Numbered from the stretch's first letter, positions 35,191 to 47,274 are shown. The stretch is 64,000 bases of DNA from Megachile rotundata (GCF_050947335.1 NC_134984.1:11141926-11205925), one strand, 5' to 3'. Numbers and translations are program-made. Notes: generated from the letters alone by a model not told the origin.

Positions 35191-36640
35191 GGTTTTTAAA
35201 GAAATGGATTCTGTATTAGGATATTTGACCGTTATCTACTCGCATTCCGGTCGTCGAGAGGACAGAAATTTTGTCGGGAACGTAACACGAGCTTGTACGG
35301 AATTCCAAACAACTGCCGGCAGCAGACTGCGAGGTCAGTGGTTCAGAAAAATCGTGGTCGAATTCAAACGGGTTTCGTCGAGACGATGTTTCATTCTTTC
35401 TTCCTCTCTCGATCTCTCAATTTCTCTCCCTCGGAATTTCCCTCTTCATTTTCGCCTCTCTTTCTCCGTCGCTTTTCATCCTCCTTCCTCTTTTTTTCAC
35501 CACCACTCCTAAACGTGCTCTTCACCCTTTACCCATTTTTCCATCGAGCTTCTTTCCCGTTCTCTTTGCGCAGCGTCGCTTTAAACTGCACCGCTTCGCC
35601 GTTTCAGCTCGCGCCTTTATTGCACCCGCTTATGCCCTGATAGCCTGCTGCACTCGTTTAAGATCGTATCGCGGAATTAAGTTCGATTCAAGCATATGTA
35701 CTTAGCGCTTCTCTGGCCAACGATAAGATCCGTGTACCTTTCTTGTCGTTCTCGTGTTCGCTCTTCCTTTTTCCATTTTTCTGCCGTGGGGCGAGATTAA
35801 AAATCCTAACCGGAAATCTTTTCGCCTGGCTATTTGCGTATACGGGTTAAATTGCGGTTGCAGCGTCCGGCATTTTTTACGCCCGATTAGACAATACGTA
35901 GTTCTTCAAGGTGTCTGAAAAATTTCTACAAATACCGTGTCGACAAAAATCCGCTATACTGAATGTTTAAAGTTATTCTTTACAAAACATCGCTCGAAGG
36001 TGATATCTTTTAACGTTCTTTGTGATCCGTGTTTATCTGAAAACCTGTACACAGATCCGTCCAGTGTTCTTTGATTAACTACGCCTTTAGCCACGTTGTA
36101 CAATGGTCTAAGGTCGAAACAAGTTGCAGCCGTTGGATGACAAAACGAAGTTCCCTTTGTGCAGCTGTAGAACAAGATCTTTCTTGTCGTAGTAAGCACT
36201 GCCACTCAGAAACTTGTACGTGTTCCAACGGTTGTAGTTCTTCTTTAAGGCGAGCGTCCATGCATGTCAACATTTCCGCCACGACCTGTAACCCCTGCGA
36301 GATTCAAGACCGATATAAAGCGAACCACGGAGCCATTGTGCTTTTGAATTAAGGGTATACAATGGGCGCGCGCGGTCACGTATAGTTAATAGATTTCGTG
36401 CAATCAGATCGTAAAAGAAAAGCTGATTTCGAGGATTTCGTTGTTTCGTTTTATGGTAGGATTAAATGTAACTCTTGGCTTGTATCGGGTTGTTGCACTT
36501 TCTCAGCTTTCATTCGAGTAGCACTTGGCGACTTTCGATGTTATAAATTTGTATAAAAGACTGCTAGTTGAATTTAAGTTATTTGTTACTTGACTGTAAA
36601 TAAAGAGAAACACAAATTCGATAAATTGTAATACAAATAA
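35191..36640. other. CpG-rich and pyrimidine-rich unique tract
   Basis: 35,390-35,560 is strongly pyrimidine-rich on the + strand. 35,600-36,360 is CpG-containing with overlapping frames on both strands (93 codons + at 36,071; 67 and 83 codons - nearby). None resembles a known family. It may be regulatory, untranslated or a decayed element. Confidence 0.35.
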
Positions 36641-36744
36641 TTTAAGTAAAGTGTACTATGAATTTTTATATGTATACATAATTTAAATAGTATGATAATG
36701 TATGTGTTTAATAACACATGTAATTAGTACATATTACATTACAT

Positions 36745-37410
36745 TATAATAACATATGTGACAAATGTATATCTTGTAAATAACATATGTGACATATGTT
36801 ATAATTATGCATGCAAGGAATTGTCACGTTATGATGATAACATATGTAACAAGTGTGTTATGGTAGTAAACTTTGTGTGAAATTAATGTATTATGATAGT
36901 CACATATGTAACAAATGCACATACCTGTATAATCGCAACATATGTAACATATAGGTATATTAGAACAGTTACATATGCAATGTATACATACGTCATAGTA
37001 ATTAATATGTAACAAATACATATGTGATAATAGTAAAAAGTGCACATGTTATAATAAGACCATATGTGAGAAATTCATACATTATAAGAATAATACATGC
37101 AAGCTTTATGAAAACAACATATGGAATAAATGCATCTAATATTGTATAATAGCAACTTGTGCGGGCAATATACATTTTCTAATGACACTATATGTAACAA
37201 ACACATGTTGCAATAATAACACATGCATTTACATATTATAATAGTAAGATATGTAATATTTACTTTATGACAAAAACACATATGACATATCAATGGCATA
37301 TACACATTATACGTATACATAACATATGTTACATACATAAAACATATGTTATCTAACATATATGCATACAATGTATATATTGTAAGAATAACATATGCAA
37401 GAAGTACAAG
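36745..37410. repeat. Degenerate CATATG-rich repeat
   Basis: At least 14 copies of the palindrome CATATG lie in about 660 bp, mostly as AACATATGTAACAAATGCA-like blocks spaced irregularly around 30-60 bp. It is a degenerate tandem repeat. CATATG is also an E-box (CANNTG), so a regulatory role cannot be excluded. Confidence 0.8.
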
Positions 37411-40400
37411 TCTCAAAATTATAACAAACTGCTGTATTGCAACACAAAAATAAAATACTGTGAGTTACATTAGATCCAAAATAAAAATCTATCAAACATT
37501 ACAGATTAAACCTTAGCTATAGTAAAATTCATGGTGCAATGTACATAGTGTAATGAACTGAAGGTGTTCAGAAAAATACACCGTTTTTCTACAGCCAACA
37601 AAAATTCTGTCTTAATGAAAAACTCTTTCATCGTCGACTATTACTGTAATTTCCGGTTGACGTCTCTTTCCCGATGTCACCGGCAATACTCGTGTCACAC
37701 ACTTGCGTAAGAATAATATCGCGGGCCAAGGTTCCACGGTTTGACCGCGGTAAATTCAATTACAGTTGAATTCGTGCCAGAATTTGAATTGCGCAGTCCA
37801 GTTTTAAACCATGGCCTGGACACCGCTTTCACAGCGAGATATTACGTTCTTCGGTACGGTTAACCCGGTTATTTATTACCTGCAGAACACATTGCGTCGA
37901 GGTATGAAACTGTATCGAACTTTTTCCACTGCGATGCTTCAGTGAAAACACACTTTCGATTGTGTCGTTTCTACTGAAATACAATGACAGAAATATAATA
38001 CTGTTTTTTTCAATAAGCTTTCGTTAGCGAATCAACATCCCTTAAACACCAATGGTTTGCAAAAAATCAGTTTGTTCAAACTGAAGGTTAAGAGCAGAAA
38101 ATAATTGTGGAGGAAAAAGTAATTTTTCATAAGAAATAATTTGAGTAATTTCATTACTTATGACATGCAACTCATTTAACCCCTTAACCTTTTATTTCAG
38201 TAGTTAGAGTTAATTGTTGCCATGTTGAAACAAATGAGGAAAATTGAAATAAATTATAATTCATATTAACATACAGGCTCAATCATACTGCGAATATAAT
38301 TTTTATTTGTTGCATCCGAAGTGTAATGTGCGTTATGACGTAAGTCAAAGGGTTAATGAGATACAAGAATTCTCTAGGGTGCTTTAAAAATGTAGCAAAC
38401 CTTTCGAAGGAATTTATGAACAGATCTTTATATCTTTATGAGAAGTATCTGATAGTGACACTGGGTGGCTAAAGTTTGCTAAGGTATCTCAGTCATATGA
38501 ACATGGGTGGTCCGAAAAGGCTAGCTAACCGCGTGCAGTTTGTTTTCGGTGGACATTGACAAATGCGCAGTCAAGTTTAGATTTACAAGTATCAACCTTC
38601 AGCTGAAAGTAAACAGCCATAGTGCTTGTTAAGGAACGCGACAGGTCCGATGACAATTTGAAGATGAACGTTAGTTGTTTAAGGACCAACGCTTGCGGAC
38701 TAGGATGAATTGCAGTTGTAGCTGAAAGGATTTAAACTGAAACCGGGAAATGATTAAACCTCTGACGTTGTTATTGATTATCCGAGGATTGTGGCTTACT
38801 TAAAAAGTTATTTCAAGTAAAATACATTGAATTTCGGATAAGACAATTGAATTTCGAATAAGACGAAATGTATCGACATTTGATAAGAAAAGTTCTCGTC
38901 CAGCTCGTTAAAAGTTGGTCAGTAAATTTTCTTTAGCTATGCATAGTAACGAGCATTCGCATAAAGCTCGAAGAACTCGCGATTTTAGCTACGGTCTGCA
39001 ACTAATCGTGTGATGGATAAGGCCACGTATGTGTGAATACGTAACTGAGTGTCGAGTGAGAAGGGTGAATAAAGTGTCGGATGAGAGTTCTTTAGAATAC
39101 CAGAGAGGAAATTGTGCCAGAGGGAGCTACAAAGAATGCAGGTAGTAAAGGTTTAAGGTAAGAAAGTCTTATACAGAGTTGCAGAAGCACAGGCTGCAAA
39201 GCGTCAAAGAGATTGCTGCGCTCCAATTATGTGCTTTTTTTACGTGTCACGTGTGCGCCGCATCTCCATGAATATGTGAGATTTCATTAAATATCGTTTC
39301 GAAAAGTTCACACTTTTCAAGCGTTTCAAACCTTATTCTGTTAGGTGAACTCCACTTGAATGTAATGCAACAAATTGTACTTCAAACTTTATTCATCTTT
39401 ATGAATTTTTAACATAACCTCTACTACCGTTCGGTGCTAATGGAAGGTTTTCACATTTTTATCTAAACTTATATTTTCTATATATATATTTTTATTTCTT
39501 ATATTTTCTATATTTTTATATTGTAAACATATACAATATATACATATCGTATAAATTTATTTTATATATTTGACATAAATTTGTACAAATTTTATATATT
39601 TTATGTGTCTATATTTGTATGTATATATTTACATAAATTTTGTACCTTGACATACTTTATAAATTCATATAAATTTCACACATGCTACATATCTGTATAT
39701 ACACTTTCCTATAAATTCAACATAAACTCATTTTATGAAATACTTCGAAACAGTCATATAAAATGATATTCGCTAAAGAAAGTAAACATTTTTGCACATA
39801 ATTTTATAGAAACTCTAATATACAAAATTCGTATATTATCATGAATAAACTTATGCCAATTCATCTTGAATGTGGAGCCCATTAGTATACGTGTCAACTT
39901 GCAAAGCAGTGTATTGAAGAATCTTTGTCCCAAAAAGTAAAAATTGTTCCTACATTTTCAGTCCATAAATGATTGATGTTTCAGTAAAATAAGCAGTATT
40001 TCTCCAGCAATATAAAGTACAGCAGTACGAGATTATTGATGCAAGTAATTTTACATCGAAATATTCGTTAAAATCTGTGTCGGCGAAAATATCGAGTCGA
40101 TTGTCGACGATTTCAATGTAACCTTTCACCTGTTGTACTTTGTTATTTCTGTAGAATCGTAGAGCGTTGCAGCAAGTTGCAATTCAATCACCATTTATCA
40201 CGTTCAATTTAAGAACGTCGTTTTCACGATTGTCCACGGTGGGACACTGAATTTATTGCCGTACGGGATCGCAGCGTTGCAATCGAAGTAAAAATGAAAG
40301 GGAACGATAACGACGCTTCTTGTTGAACGGACAGAACTTTCGCCGTCGATGGTGTATCGCATTTAGAACACACCGTAATGTCGTCTTCTGGGTCTCGTCG

Positions 40401-40560
40401 TAAATCTAAAGGGTCGTATGTGAGTCGAAACGTAAACAGCTTGTATGACTGATCGTAAATCCGGGAAAATTGACTTAATATCTTCCTCGATCGTGATGGC
40501 ACGCACACGTGGATACATATGTGAACTCCATAGTTTTTTCACGAAAAATTTTTATATTCA
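37411..40560. other. Long unique stretch, no gene seen
   Basis: 37,630-37,960 and 38,500-39,250 are less AT-rich; 39,400-39,800 is low-complexity TATATTTTATA sequence. A 94-codon minus frame (40,224-40,508) is not recognisable. I saw no RNA gene. Confidence 0.4.
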
Positions 40561-40659
40561 CATTTCTTTTCAAGTTTTAATTTTGTGATGTTGAAGTCTT
40601 GAAGTTCTTAGATTTATAAATTTTAATATTTTTAAATTCTCAAGTTTCTAAATTTTCAA

Positions 40660-41290
40660 ATTTATATGAATTTTCGAGTCGGTATATCCCAAAATACCTA
40701 CATTTCAAAATCCCCACGTCCCAAAATTCTCGCGTTCCAAAATCACCACGTCTCAAAATCCCTATGTTCCAAAATCCCCACGTCCCAAAATCGCCACGTC
40801 TCAAAATCCCTATGTTCCAAAATCCCCACGTCTCAAAATCGCCACGTCCCAAAATCGCCACGTCCCAAAATCCCCACGTCCCAAAATACCCACGTCCCAA
40901 AATACCCACGTCCCAAATTCCCCACGTCCCAAAATCCCCACGTCCCAAAATACCTATATCCCCTAATCGCTACGTCTCCTAATCGCTACGTTCCAAAATT
41001 TCTACGTTCCAAAATCCCTACATCCCGAAACCCCTATGTCCTGAAATCCCTACGTTCTGAAATCCCCACGTCCCAAAATCCCCACATCCCAAAATCCCTA
41101 CGTCCCAAATTCCCCACGTCCCATATTCCCCACGTCCCAAAATACCTATATCCCCTAATCGCTACGTCTCCTAATCGCTACGTTCCAAAATTTCTACGTT
41201 TCAAAATCTCTACGTCCCGAAACCCCTATGTCCCGAAAACCCTTCGTCCCGAAATCCCTACAAGTCAATATCCTTACATTCCAAAAGTTT
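40660..41290. repeat. Minisatellite, 16-bp unit AAAATCCCCACGTCCC (about 36 copies)
   Basis: Array of AAAATCCCCACGTCCC, C-rich on + and G-rich on -. A distinctive block containing TACCTATATCCCCTAATCGC occurs at 40,951 and 41,143, exactly 192 bp (12 units) apart. Every standard unit contains ACGT, a CpG. The minus strand has GGGACGTGGGGATTTTGGGA, suited to G-quadruplexes. The 208-codon + frame (40,666-41,292) and minus frames are by-products. Confidence 0.97.
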
Positions 41291-42720
41291 AACTCCATCC
41301 GTAAATTTCTGACTGCTCAGAAATCCCCAAAAATCGTACGTTTGCAAACGACCCTTTATCCACGTTCGAAACGTGGAAGATGGCGCGTGAAACGAACGAC
41401 AGCTTCCAGCGAAAAGGAAACGTTTCTTTGTGTTTCGAAACGAGTTCGTGTCTTTATAGTGCCTTAAGCTGTTCATCAGGAACACTCTTGTTTGAACGAG
41501 GGAGCTTTACTCCAATGCTGAGAAAAAGCTGCTTCGTTTGAGAACCTTTTTCGGAAGCGTATTGTAGATGAACCATAAGTCACTTCCGAATTACATTTTA
41601 GAAATTATGCCAGGTTCCATTGCATGAAAGAAGCTTCCACAATTAAATTTTGCATTAAATATACAATTTATATTGAACGTAGTGGGCAAACAATTCCATA
41701 AGAATGTTTAATTATAAATATGTTTATAATAGTTTTCAATAAATTGTGTATTTAGTAGCGAATGTTCAACAGTCAAATTTAATATCATAAATATTTAGGC
41801 TCGAGGTTATGTGTTATTTTTGATAATTTTAGGAGAAGCCAGTAAACCCCTCAACTAGGTTTAAGAATTGTTAGGTTAGGTTAGGTTAATAACAACAGAA
41901 ATTCCTCCTAACGTAAACGATTAATTAATACATAACCTAAACAATTAATAACACAACCTAACTTAATATATGTACTGCTCCCAAAGAGTAAAAATGATAT
42001 AAAGTAGTATTTTCATTTTTATCATACCACGTACCATAATATAATATCTTGTTATATTTATTTTCCACCGCTTCAGAGATTTAACACAAGTATTTCCATT
42101 AGGTGTACAAATTCTTGTATAGCAATTTGAGGGGTCACGTACGAGTGACGCAGCAGTCAAAGCCACCATAATTGGGACACATAACCTATTTAGCGGATAA
42201 CGGAGAAAAAACAATGATATATTTCCCCGTTTTATCGCAATGTGCGGCGTTTTATGGAACAACCAGGTCGCCTCCTCGTTGACGAGGACGTTAATCGTTC
42301 CTGCAAACTGCTCGACGTCGTTGTTACAAACCGGACGGTCTCGTGCATCGGCGAAGACGGCGATAATCTTCCTTAAAATTCGCCAACGTCGACGGCCATT
42401 AAGTATGTTCGAGTTTGCGCGTCGGCCTCTTTACCGTGGAACGTGGTGGCTGAGGATAAGGGAGAATGAAAGAGTCGGTAAGGGTGACAGAAGCAAAGTC
42501 ACACTGGCTTTGTGCCAAACAACCCTCTTGGGAGCCTCGAGATCGAAAAACTCATCTGTCACGACCTTCGACCTTCTCGAATAAAGTTTATCTCGCTAAC
42601 TCACGGAAATTATGCGCTGCATGTGATCGGGAACATAGGAGCTTGTAAAATGTGCCTTCTATAATGGATGTTAGAAATTTTGTGTAATTGGGGGAATTAA
42701 AAGTCAGGTGAAGTTGGGGC
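41291..42720. other. Unique sequence, CpG-rich at 42.2-42.65 kb
   Basis: 41,340-41,460 and 42,230-42,640 are CpG-richer. A 114-codon + frame (42,240-42,584) has an Arg/Ser-rich composition but no recognisable domain. Confidence 0.35.
41872..41890 (+). repeat. Short interstitial (TTAGG)3
   Basis: GTTAGGTTAGGTTAGGTTA: three perfect TTAGG units plus TTA. CCTAACCT words also lie 50-75 bp downstream in the opposite sense. Confidence 0.7.
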
Positions 42721-42727
42721 GATTGCT

Positions 42728-42890
42728 TTTTGTTGGAATGTGGAGTTTAGGGATTTGGGATTTTTGGAATTTTTGAGATTTTTGAGATTTTTGGGATTTT
42801 TGGGATTTTTGGGATTTTCGGGATTTTTGGGATTTTTGGGATTTTTGGGATTTTTTGGATTTTTGGGATTTTTGGGATTTTTGGGATTCG
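42728..42890. repeat. Minisatellite, 9-bp unit GGGATTTTT
   Basis: About a dozen GGGATTTTT units, one with C in the T run. This 9-bp unit breaks the 8-bp rule, probably by one added T. + strand frames are open with a Gly/Phe/Leu period. Confidence 0.93.
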
Positions 42891-43080
42891 GGATTTTAGG
42901 GATTCGGGATTTTAGAGATTCGGGATTTTAAGGATTCGGGATTTCAGGGATTCGGGATTTCAGGGATTCGGGATTTCCGGGATTCGGGATTTCAGGGATT
43001 CGGGATTTCGGAGATTCGGGATTTTAGGGATTCGGGATTTTATGGACAGAATTTTGGGATTTTGAAAGTTTGCAGATTCT
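42891..43080. repeat. Minisatellite, 16-bp unit GGGATTCGGGATTTCA
   Basis: Directly follows the 9-bp array and returns to a 16-bp period: GGGATTCGGGATTTCA with TTTTAA, TTTCGG and TTTAGA variants. It decays into GAAATTTNNG words by about 43,250. Confidence 0.93.
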
Positions 43081-43945
43081 GAAATTTTAGGTCCTTGAAG
43101 TGTTAGAATTTTGGGGCCTAGAAGCTGTGGAATTTTGGAATTTGTTAACTCTGAAATTTCAGAGCTATACAATTTTATAATTTAAGAGTCTTACGATATG
43201 GAATTTTAAGATTTTTAATATTACAAATTTCGGAGCAATAAGACTAGAACTTCAAGACCTACATTAGGACCTCGTACTTCAAAATTTCTACTTGAGACTT
43301 AAAAATGTCAAAATGGTTGAACTTGTCGACTCCTTGTATAGTTAGAACCAACTCCTAACTTTCCGCTTTGTACGATCAGAAATTATATCGGAAAACAATT
43401 ACAAAGAACATGTGAGATACCATTATACCACATGTGTAAAATAACATATACCACAATAATCTAAATGTTGATCACGTAAAACAGTCATTGCTTATTCCCA
43501 TATACGACAGAGGAGATCAGTACAGAAAAAGCGTTAATGGTTGCCATATAACACGAGCAATGGAAGGATGAATTGAACAAAAACGTATCTTTTTTGGATA
43601 AGCTTATAAGATCTCGAGATTGGCCCAGTTCAGCCTCAGCCATTCTGTTTCACACGCTAAATATTCATGACACGAGACCGCATATCTCGGCCATTGTTCC
43701 AGGTTGCGGCATGGAAATACCATGAAACCACAAGAGGGTCGCATAGAACCCCCTGGTCTTTCTTAGTTTCTTTGTACGACATACCTCACTTATACCACTC
43801 CGCCATTCATGCATCTCTGCACGTGGATCCTATGGTCATACAAGTATGCTTTAGACTTATTCTACTGGCAGCTATTGTTTATCGCTCATTCAAGCATAAT
43901 TACAGCTTTATTTTATTATATATAATATATACGTTACATTGTACA
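43081..43945. other. Unique sequence before the foldback element
   Basis: Decayed octamer words to 43,250, then unique sequence. A 123-codon + frame (43,667-44,038) runs into the element end and is not recognisable. Confidence 0.35.
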
Positions 43946-43947
43946 TA

Positions 43948-44100
43948 CAGGGTGTCTCACAACTCGTGTAGGTCCCTGAAATGGGGGGTAGCTGACGTGA
44001 TTCTAAGCAAGATTTCCCTTTGCAAAAATCGGGTTTGAAGCGTCGTTTTCGAGTTATTAACGAAAAACACGGACCAATCAGAGCGCCGGGATTACGCGCG
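43948..44100 (+). repeat. Left outer end of the foldback element
   Basis: Begins CAGGGTGTCTCACAACTCG, then GGTCCCTGAAATGGGGGGTA, and goes on to the CpG-rich CGCCGGGATTACGCGCGCCG near 44,085. Its mirror image closes the element at 47,245. The first ~130 bp are also present, diverged, in the small element at 47,275. The two arms differ by a handful of substitutions here, such as ATCGGGTTT against ATTGGGTTT. Confidence 0.9.
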
Positions 44101-44820
44101 CCGAGAAGCGAGAGCGAAAGCTTCGAGCCAGTCGCCGGAGTGCGAGCGCGATCAACTGAGTTTTCCTCGGAACTGTCTTAACGTCTAATAAGAAGTCTTT
44201 ACATCGAAACTCAGTTAAATAACAAACAGAATAATTAAAAGTAATGTTCATTTATTCATTCCTCATGAAGGAGGATCGGAATTAGTTATGTGTAATTGAC
44301 ACAGAGTATGCAAATGGAATTTATTGAATACTGCAATTCGTTATCGACAAGGAATGTGACATTAATTATCGAAATTTATTTGTTTTATTTCCGACAATAA
44401 TATTGGCCAACGAATTTACGTATTTTAATAGGAAATACTTATTCTGTTTGTAAAAAAAAAGAGTTTCAATGTGAGATCTAACAAATGTATTAACGTCTCT
44501 ACTAATTTATAGGAAATTTATTAAAATAAGACTTACCAATTCTTTGAAAATAATCCTGTTTGTTAATAATCCGAGAGTGAAAGTGATGGGGTAATTGCCC
44601 CTGGGTTGTCCTGCCGATGTTGACCTGTCGCAGACATTGGCACTTTATAACACAGCTGGTGTCACTCACAGGTCACTGCACTGTCTTTATTTCAAAACAC
44701 TTTTGTTTTCACTTTCACTTTCTGGAGAATCCCTGGTAAAAGGTATTGTCCTTCCCGACGCCTCCGAGGGTGTCCGAAAGGGGCCGATTATTTTAATATT
44801 GTCCTGGGCTGCTCCTGTGA

Positions 44821-45128
44821 TTAATAATAATTCCCCAAGATCCATGTTGAAAACTGCAGGTGCTGTGAGAAGTCCTTAGAATTTAGATTATGCGGCCGTA
44901 TAAACTTATACGGGTGCATCTCGTTCTCTTGAAGAATTTGATGTACCGCGGAGCGATGCATACTGAAATAAAATACAGAAATGTATTAATAAATGAAGAA
45001 GGATACTTTAATATTAACGTTTAAATACTATTAACATTACTTACCCTAAACGGCGAGCGACGTCTCCTATGCTTAGCGTTCCATCTTCATGGAACTCTTT
45101 GACTACCTCGCGTTCCTCTTGCACTCGA
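44821..45128 (-). pseudogene. Transposase 5' fragment, left arm (mariner/IS630 type)
   Basis: Minus-strand mirror of the right-arm fragment. One exon lies at 45,045-45,128, preceded by a good acceptor (TATTTTTAAG). An 82-bp intron (44,963-45,044) starts GTAAGT and ends TTATTTCAG, and the next exon runs 44,962-44,821. The joined reading contains GDVARRLGMHRSAVHQIL, a helix-turn-helix of the DNA-binding domain, then HPYKFIRPHNL and a KDF..HLQFSTWIL stretch, as in Tc1/mariner/IS630 transposases. It ends at TAA after WILGNYY. The catalytic Asp residues are absent. Confidence 0.85.
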
Positions 45129-45531
45129 CTTAAAAATATAAAAAATATAAAATTCTGCGTTAGTCCTTTGCAGAGACATTTCGATGGTTACTGTCCGGCA
45201 GCTCTCACGAAAATGCTCACGGGTCAAACATAGTTTTCTTTCCAAAACACACTCAGTCTTTCCCTACCCCATGGCTAGATATTTTAACAAAAGTGTGCAT
45301 ATTGTTTGAACGACTTCCCCGAGTCTGATTGCCATTTTTGAACGTCCCCACGGGTTTTTCGAAACAATCAATTATACGACAGCCGATAGCTGCGAGACTC
45401 GAATTCACCTGGATTGCCCATTGTCCCGTTTAGGCTTGACCGTGCAATAAATTGTACGAAGGCGAACTAACGGAAAGCTAATTACCTTAGATGACCCTTT
45501 TTACCAGACATTAAACATTCTGGTATAGCAC

Positions 45532-45663
45532 GTACCAGCAGCCGTTTTACAAAACAACGTTCGGAGCCGTAAAACAGTTCATTTCTCGTACCGACTGCTT
45601 TGTACTTTGTGCTATCTGGCCAGGTATTGACGAACGGTATGTGACCAGTGGACAGAAAACCGT
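45532..45663. other. Spacer of the foldback element
   Basis: Not complementary to itself over most of its length, so it would form the loop if the arms paired. No recognisable gene. GTACCAG and CGTACCGAC words occur, but nothing functional can be assigned. Confidence 0.8.
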
Positions 45664-46064
45664 GTGCAATACCAGAATGTTTAATGTCTAGTAAAAAGGG
45701 TCATCTAAGGTAATTAGCTTTTCGTTAGTTCGCCTTCGCACAATTTATTGCACGGTCAAGCCTAAACGAGACAATGGGCAATCCAGGTGAATTCGAGTCT
45801 CGCAGCTATCGGCTGTCGTATAATTGATTGTTTCGAAAAACACGTGCGGACGTTCAAAAATGGCAATCAGACTCGGGGAAGTCTTTCAAACAATATGCAC
45901 ACTTTTGTTAAAATATCCAGCCATGGGGTGGGTAAAGGTAGAGTGGTTTTTGAAAAGAAAACTATGTTTGACCCGTGAGCATTTTCATGAGAGCTGCCGG
46001 ACAGTAACCATCGAAATGTCTCTGCAAAGGACTAACGCAGAATTTTATATTTTTTATATTTATG

Positions 46065-46372
46065 TCGAGTGCAAAAGGAACGCGAGGTAGTCAAAGAGTT
46101 CCATGAAGATGGAACGCTAAGCATAGGAGACGTCGCTCGCCGTTTAGGGTAAGTAATGTTAATAGTATTTAAACGTTAATATTAAAGTATCCTTCTTCAT
46201 TTATTAATACATTTCTGTATTTTATTTCAGTATGCATCGCTCCGCGGTACATCAAATTCTTCAAGAGAACGAGATGCACCCGTATAAGTTTATACGGCCG
46301 CATAATCTAAATTCTAAGGACTTCTCACAGCACCTGCAGTTTTCAACATGGATCTTGGGGAATTATTATTAA
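46065..46372 (+). pseudogene. Transposase 5' fragment, right arm (mariner/IS630 type)
   Basis: Exon 46,065-46,148 reads RVQKEREVVKEFHEDG then TLSIGDVARRLG. A GTAAGT...TTATTTCAG intron (46,149-46,230, 82 bp) follows. Exon 46,231-46,372 continues MHRSAVHQILQENE and HPYKFIRPHNL, ending WILGNYY-stop. The helix-turn-helix and PYKF.....L...DF motifs place it in the N-terminal DNA-binding part of mariner/IS630-type transposases. A likely upstream intron acceptor is intact in the left arm (TTTTTAAG) but reads TATTTATG here, so this copy could not splice at that site. The catalytic region is missing. Identification is from motif pattern, not a search. Confidence 0.85.
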
Positions 46373-47274
46373 TCACAGGAGCAGCCCAGGACAATATTAA
46401 AATAATCGGCCCCTTTCGGACACCCTCGGAGGCGTCGGGAAGGACAATACCTTTTACCAGGGATTCTCCAGAAAGTGAAAGTGAAAACAAAAGTGTTTTG
46501 AAATAAAGACAGTGCAGTGACCTGTGAGTGACACCAGCTGTGTTATAAAGTGCCAATGTCTGCGACAGGTCAACATCGGCAGGACAACCCAGGGGCAATT
46601 ACCCCATCACTTTCACTCTCGGATTATTAACAAACAGGATTATTTTCAAAGAATTGGTAAGTCTTATTTTAATAAATTTCCTATAAATTAGTAGAGACGT
46701 TAATACATTTGTTAGATCTCACATTGAAACTCTTTTTTTTTACAAACAGAATAAGTATTTCCTATTAAAATACGTAAATTCGTTGGCCAATATTATTGTC
46801 GGAAATAAAACAAATAAATTTCGATAATTAATGTCACATTCCTTGTCGATAACGAATTGCAGTATTCAATAAATTCCATTTGCATACTCTGTGTCAATTA
46901 CACATAACTAATTCCGATCCTCCTTCATGAGGAATGAATAAATGAACATTACTTTTAATTATTCTGTTTGTTATTTAACTGAGTTTCGATGTAAAGACTT
47001 CTTATTAGACGTTAAGACAGTTCCGAGGAAAACTCAGTTGATCGCGCTCGCACTCCGGCGACTGGCTCGAAGCTTTCGCTCTCGCTTCTCGGCGCGCGTA
47101 ATCCCGGCGCTCTGATTGGTCCGTGTTTTTCGTTAATAACTCGAAAACGACGCTTCAAACCCAATTTTTGCAAAGGAAAATGTTGCTTAGAATCACGTCA
47201 GCTACCTCCCATTTCAGGGACCTACACGAGTTGTGAGACACCCTGTATACATTGTACATATACATTACGTTGTA

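Larger units (their letters stand above)
43948..47245. mobile_element. Foldback mariner-type element, 1.58-kb inverted arms
   Basis: The left arm (43,948-45,531) is nearly the exact reverse complement of the right arm (45,664-47,245), with a 132-bp unmatched spacer. Anchors confirm this: GAATTCACCT at 45,401 pairs with its complement ending at 45,794, and a 94-codon frame at 44,595-44,879 (+) is present with identical residues at 46,598-46,314 (-). Ends are CAGGGTG and CACCCTG, each flanked by TA, the target duplication typical of Tc1/mariner elements. Each arm carries the 5' coding exons of a transposase running outward from the centre. I saw no catalytic domain, so the element is non-autonomous. 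Confidence 0.95.

Noticed and set aside
36071..36352. Cys-rich 93-codon frame as a small secreted protein
   Set aside because: No signal peptide at the start, the minus strand is equally open, and the cysteine pattern fits no family I know.
42740..42931. Gly/Phe/Leu repeat frame as a structural protein
   Set aside because: It lies wholly in the 9-bp GGGATTTTT array and ends where the unit changes.
44595..46598. Two identical 94-codon frames as a duplicated gene
   Set aside because: They are the two arms of the foldback element, antisense to the transposase exons; identity reflects the inverted repeat.
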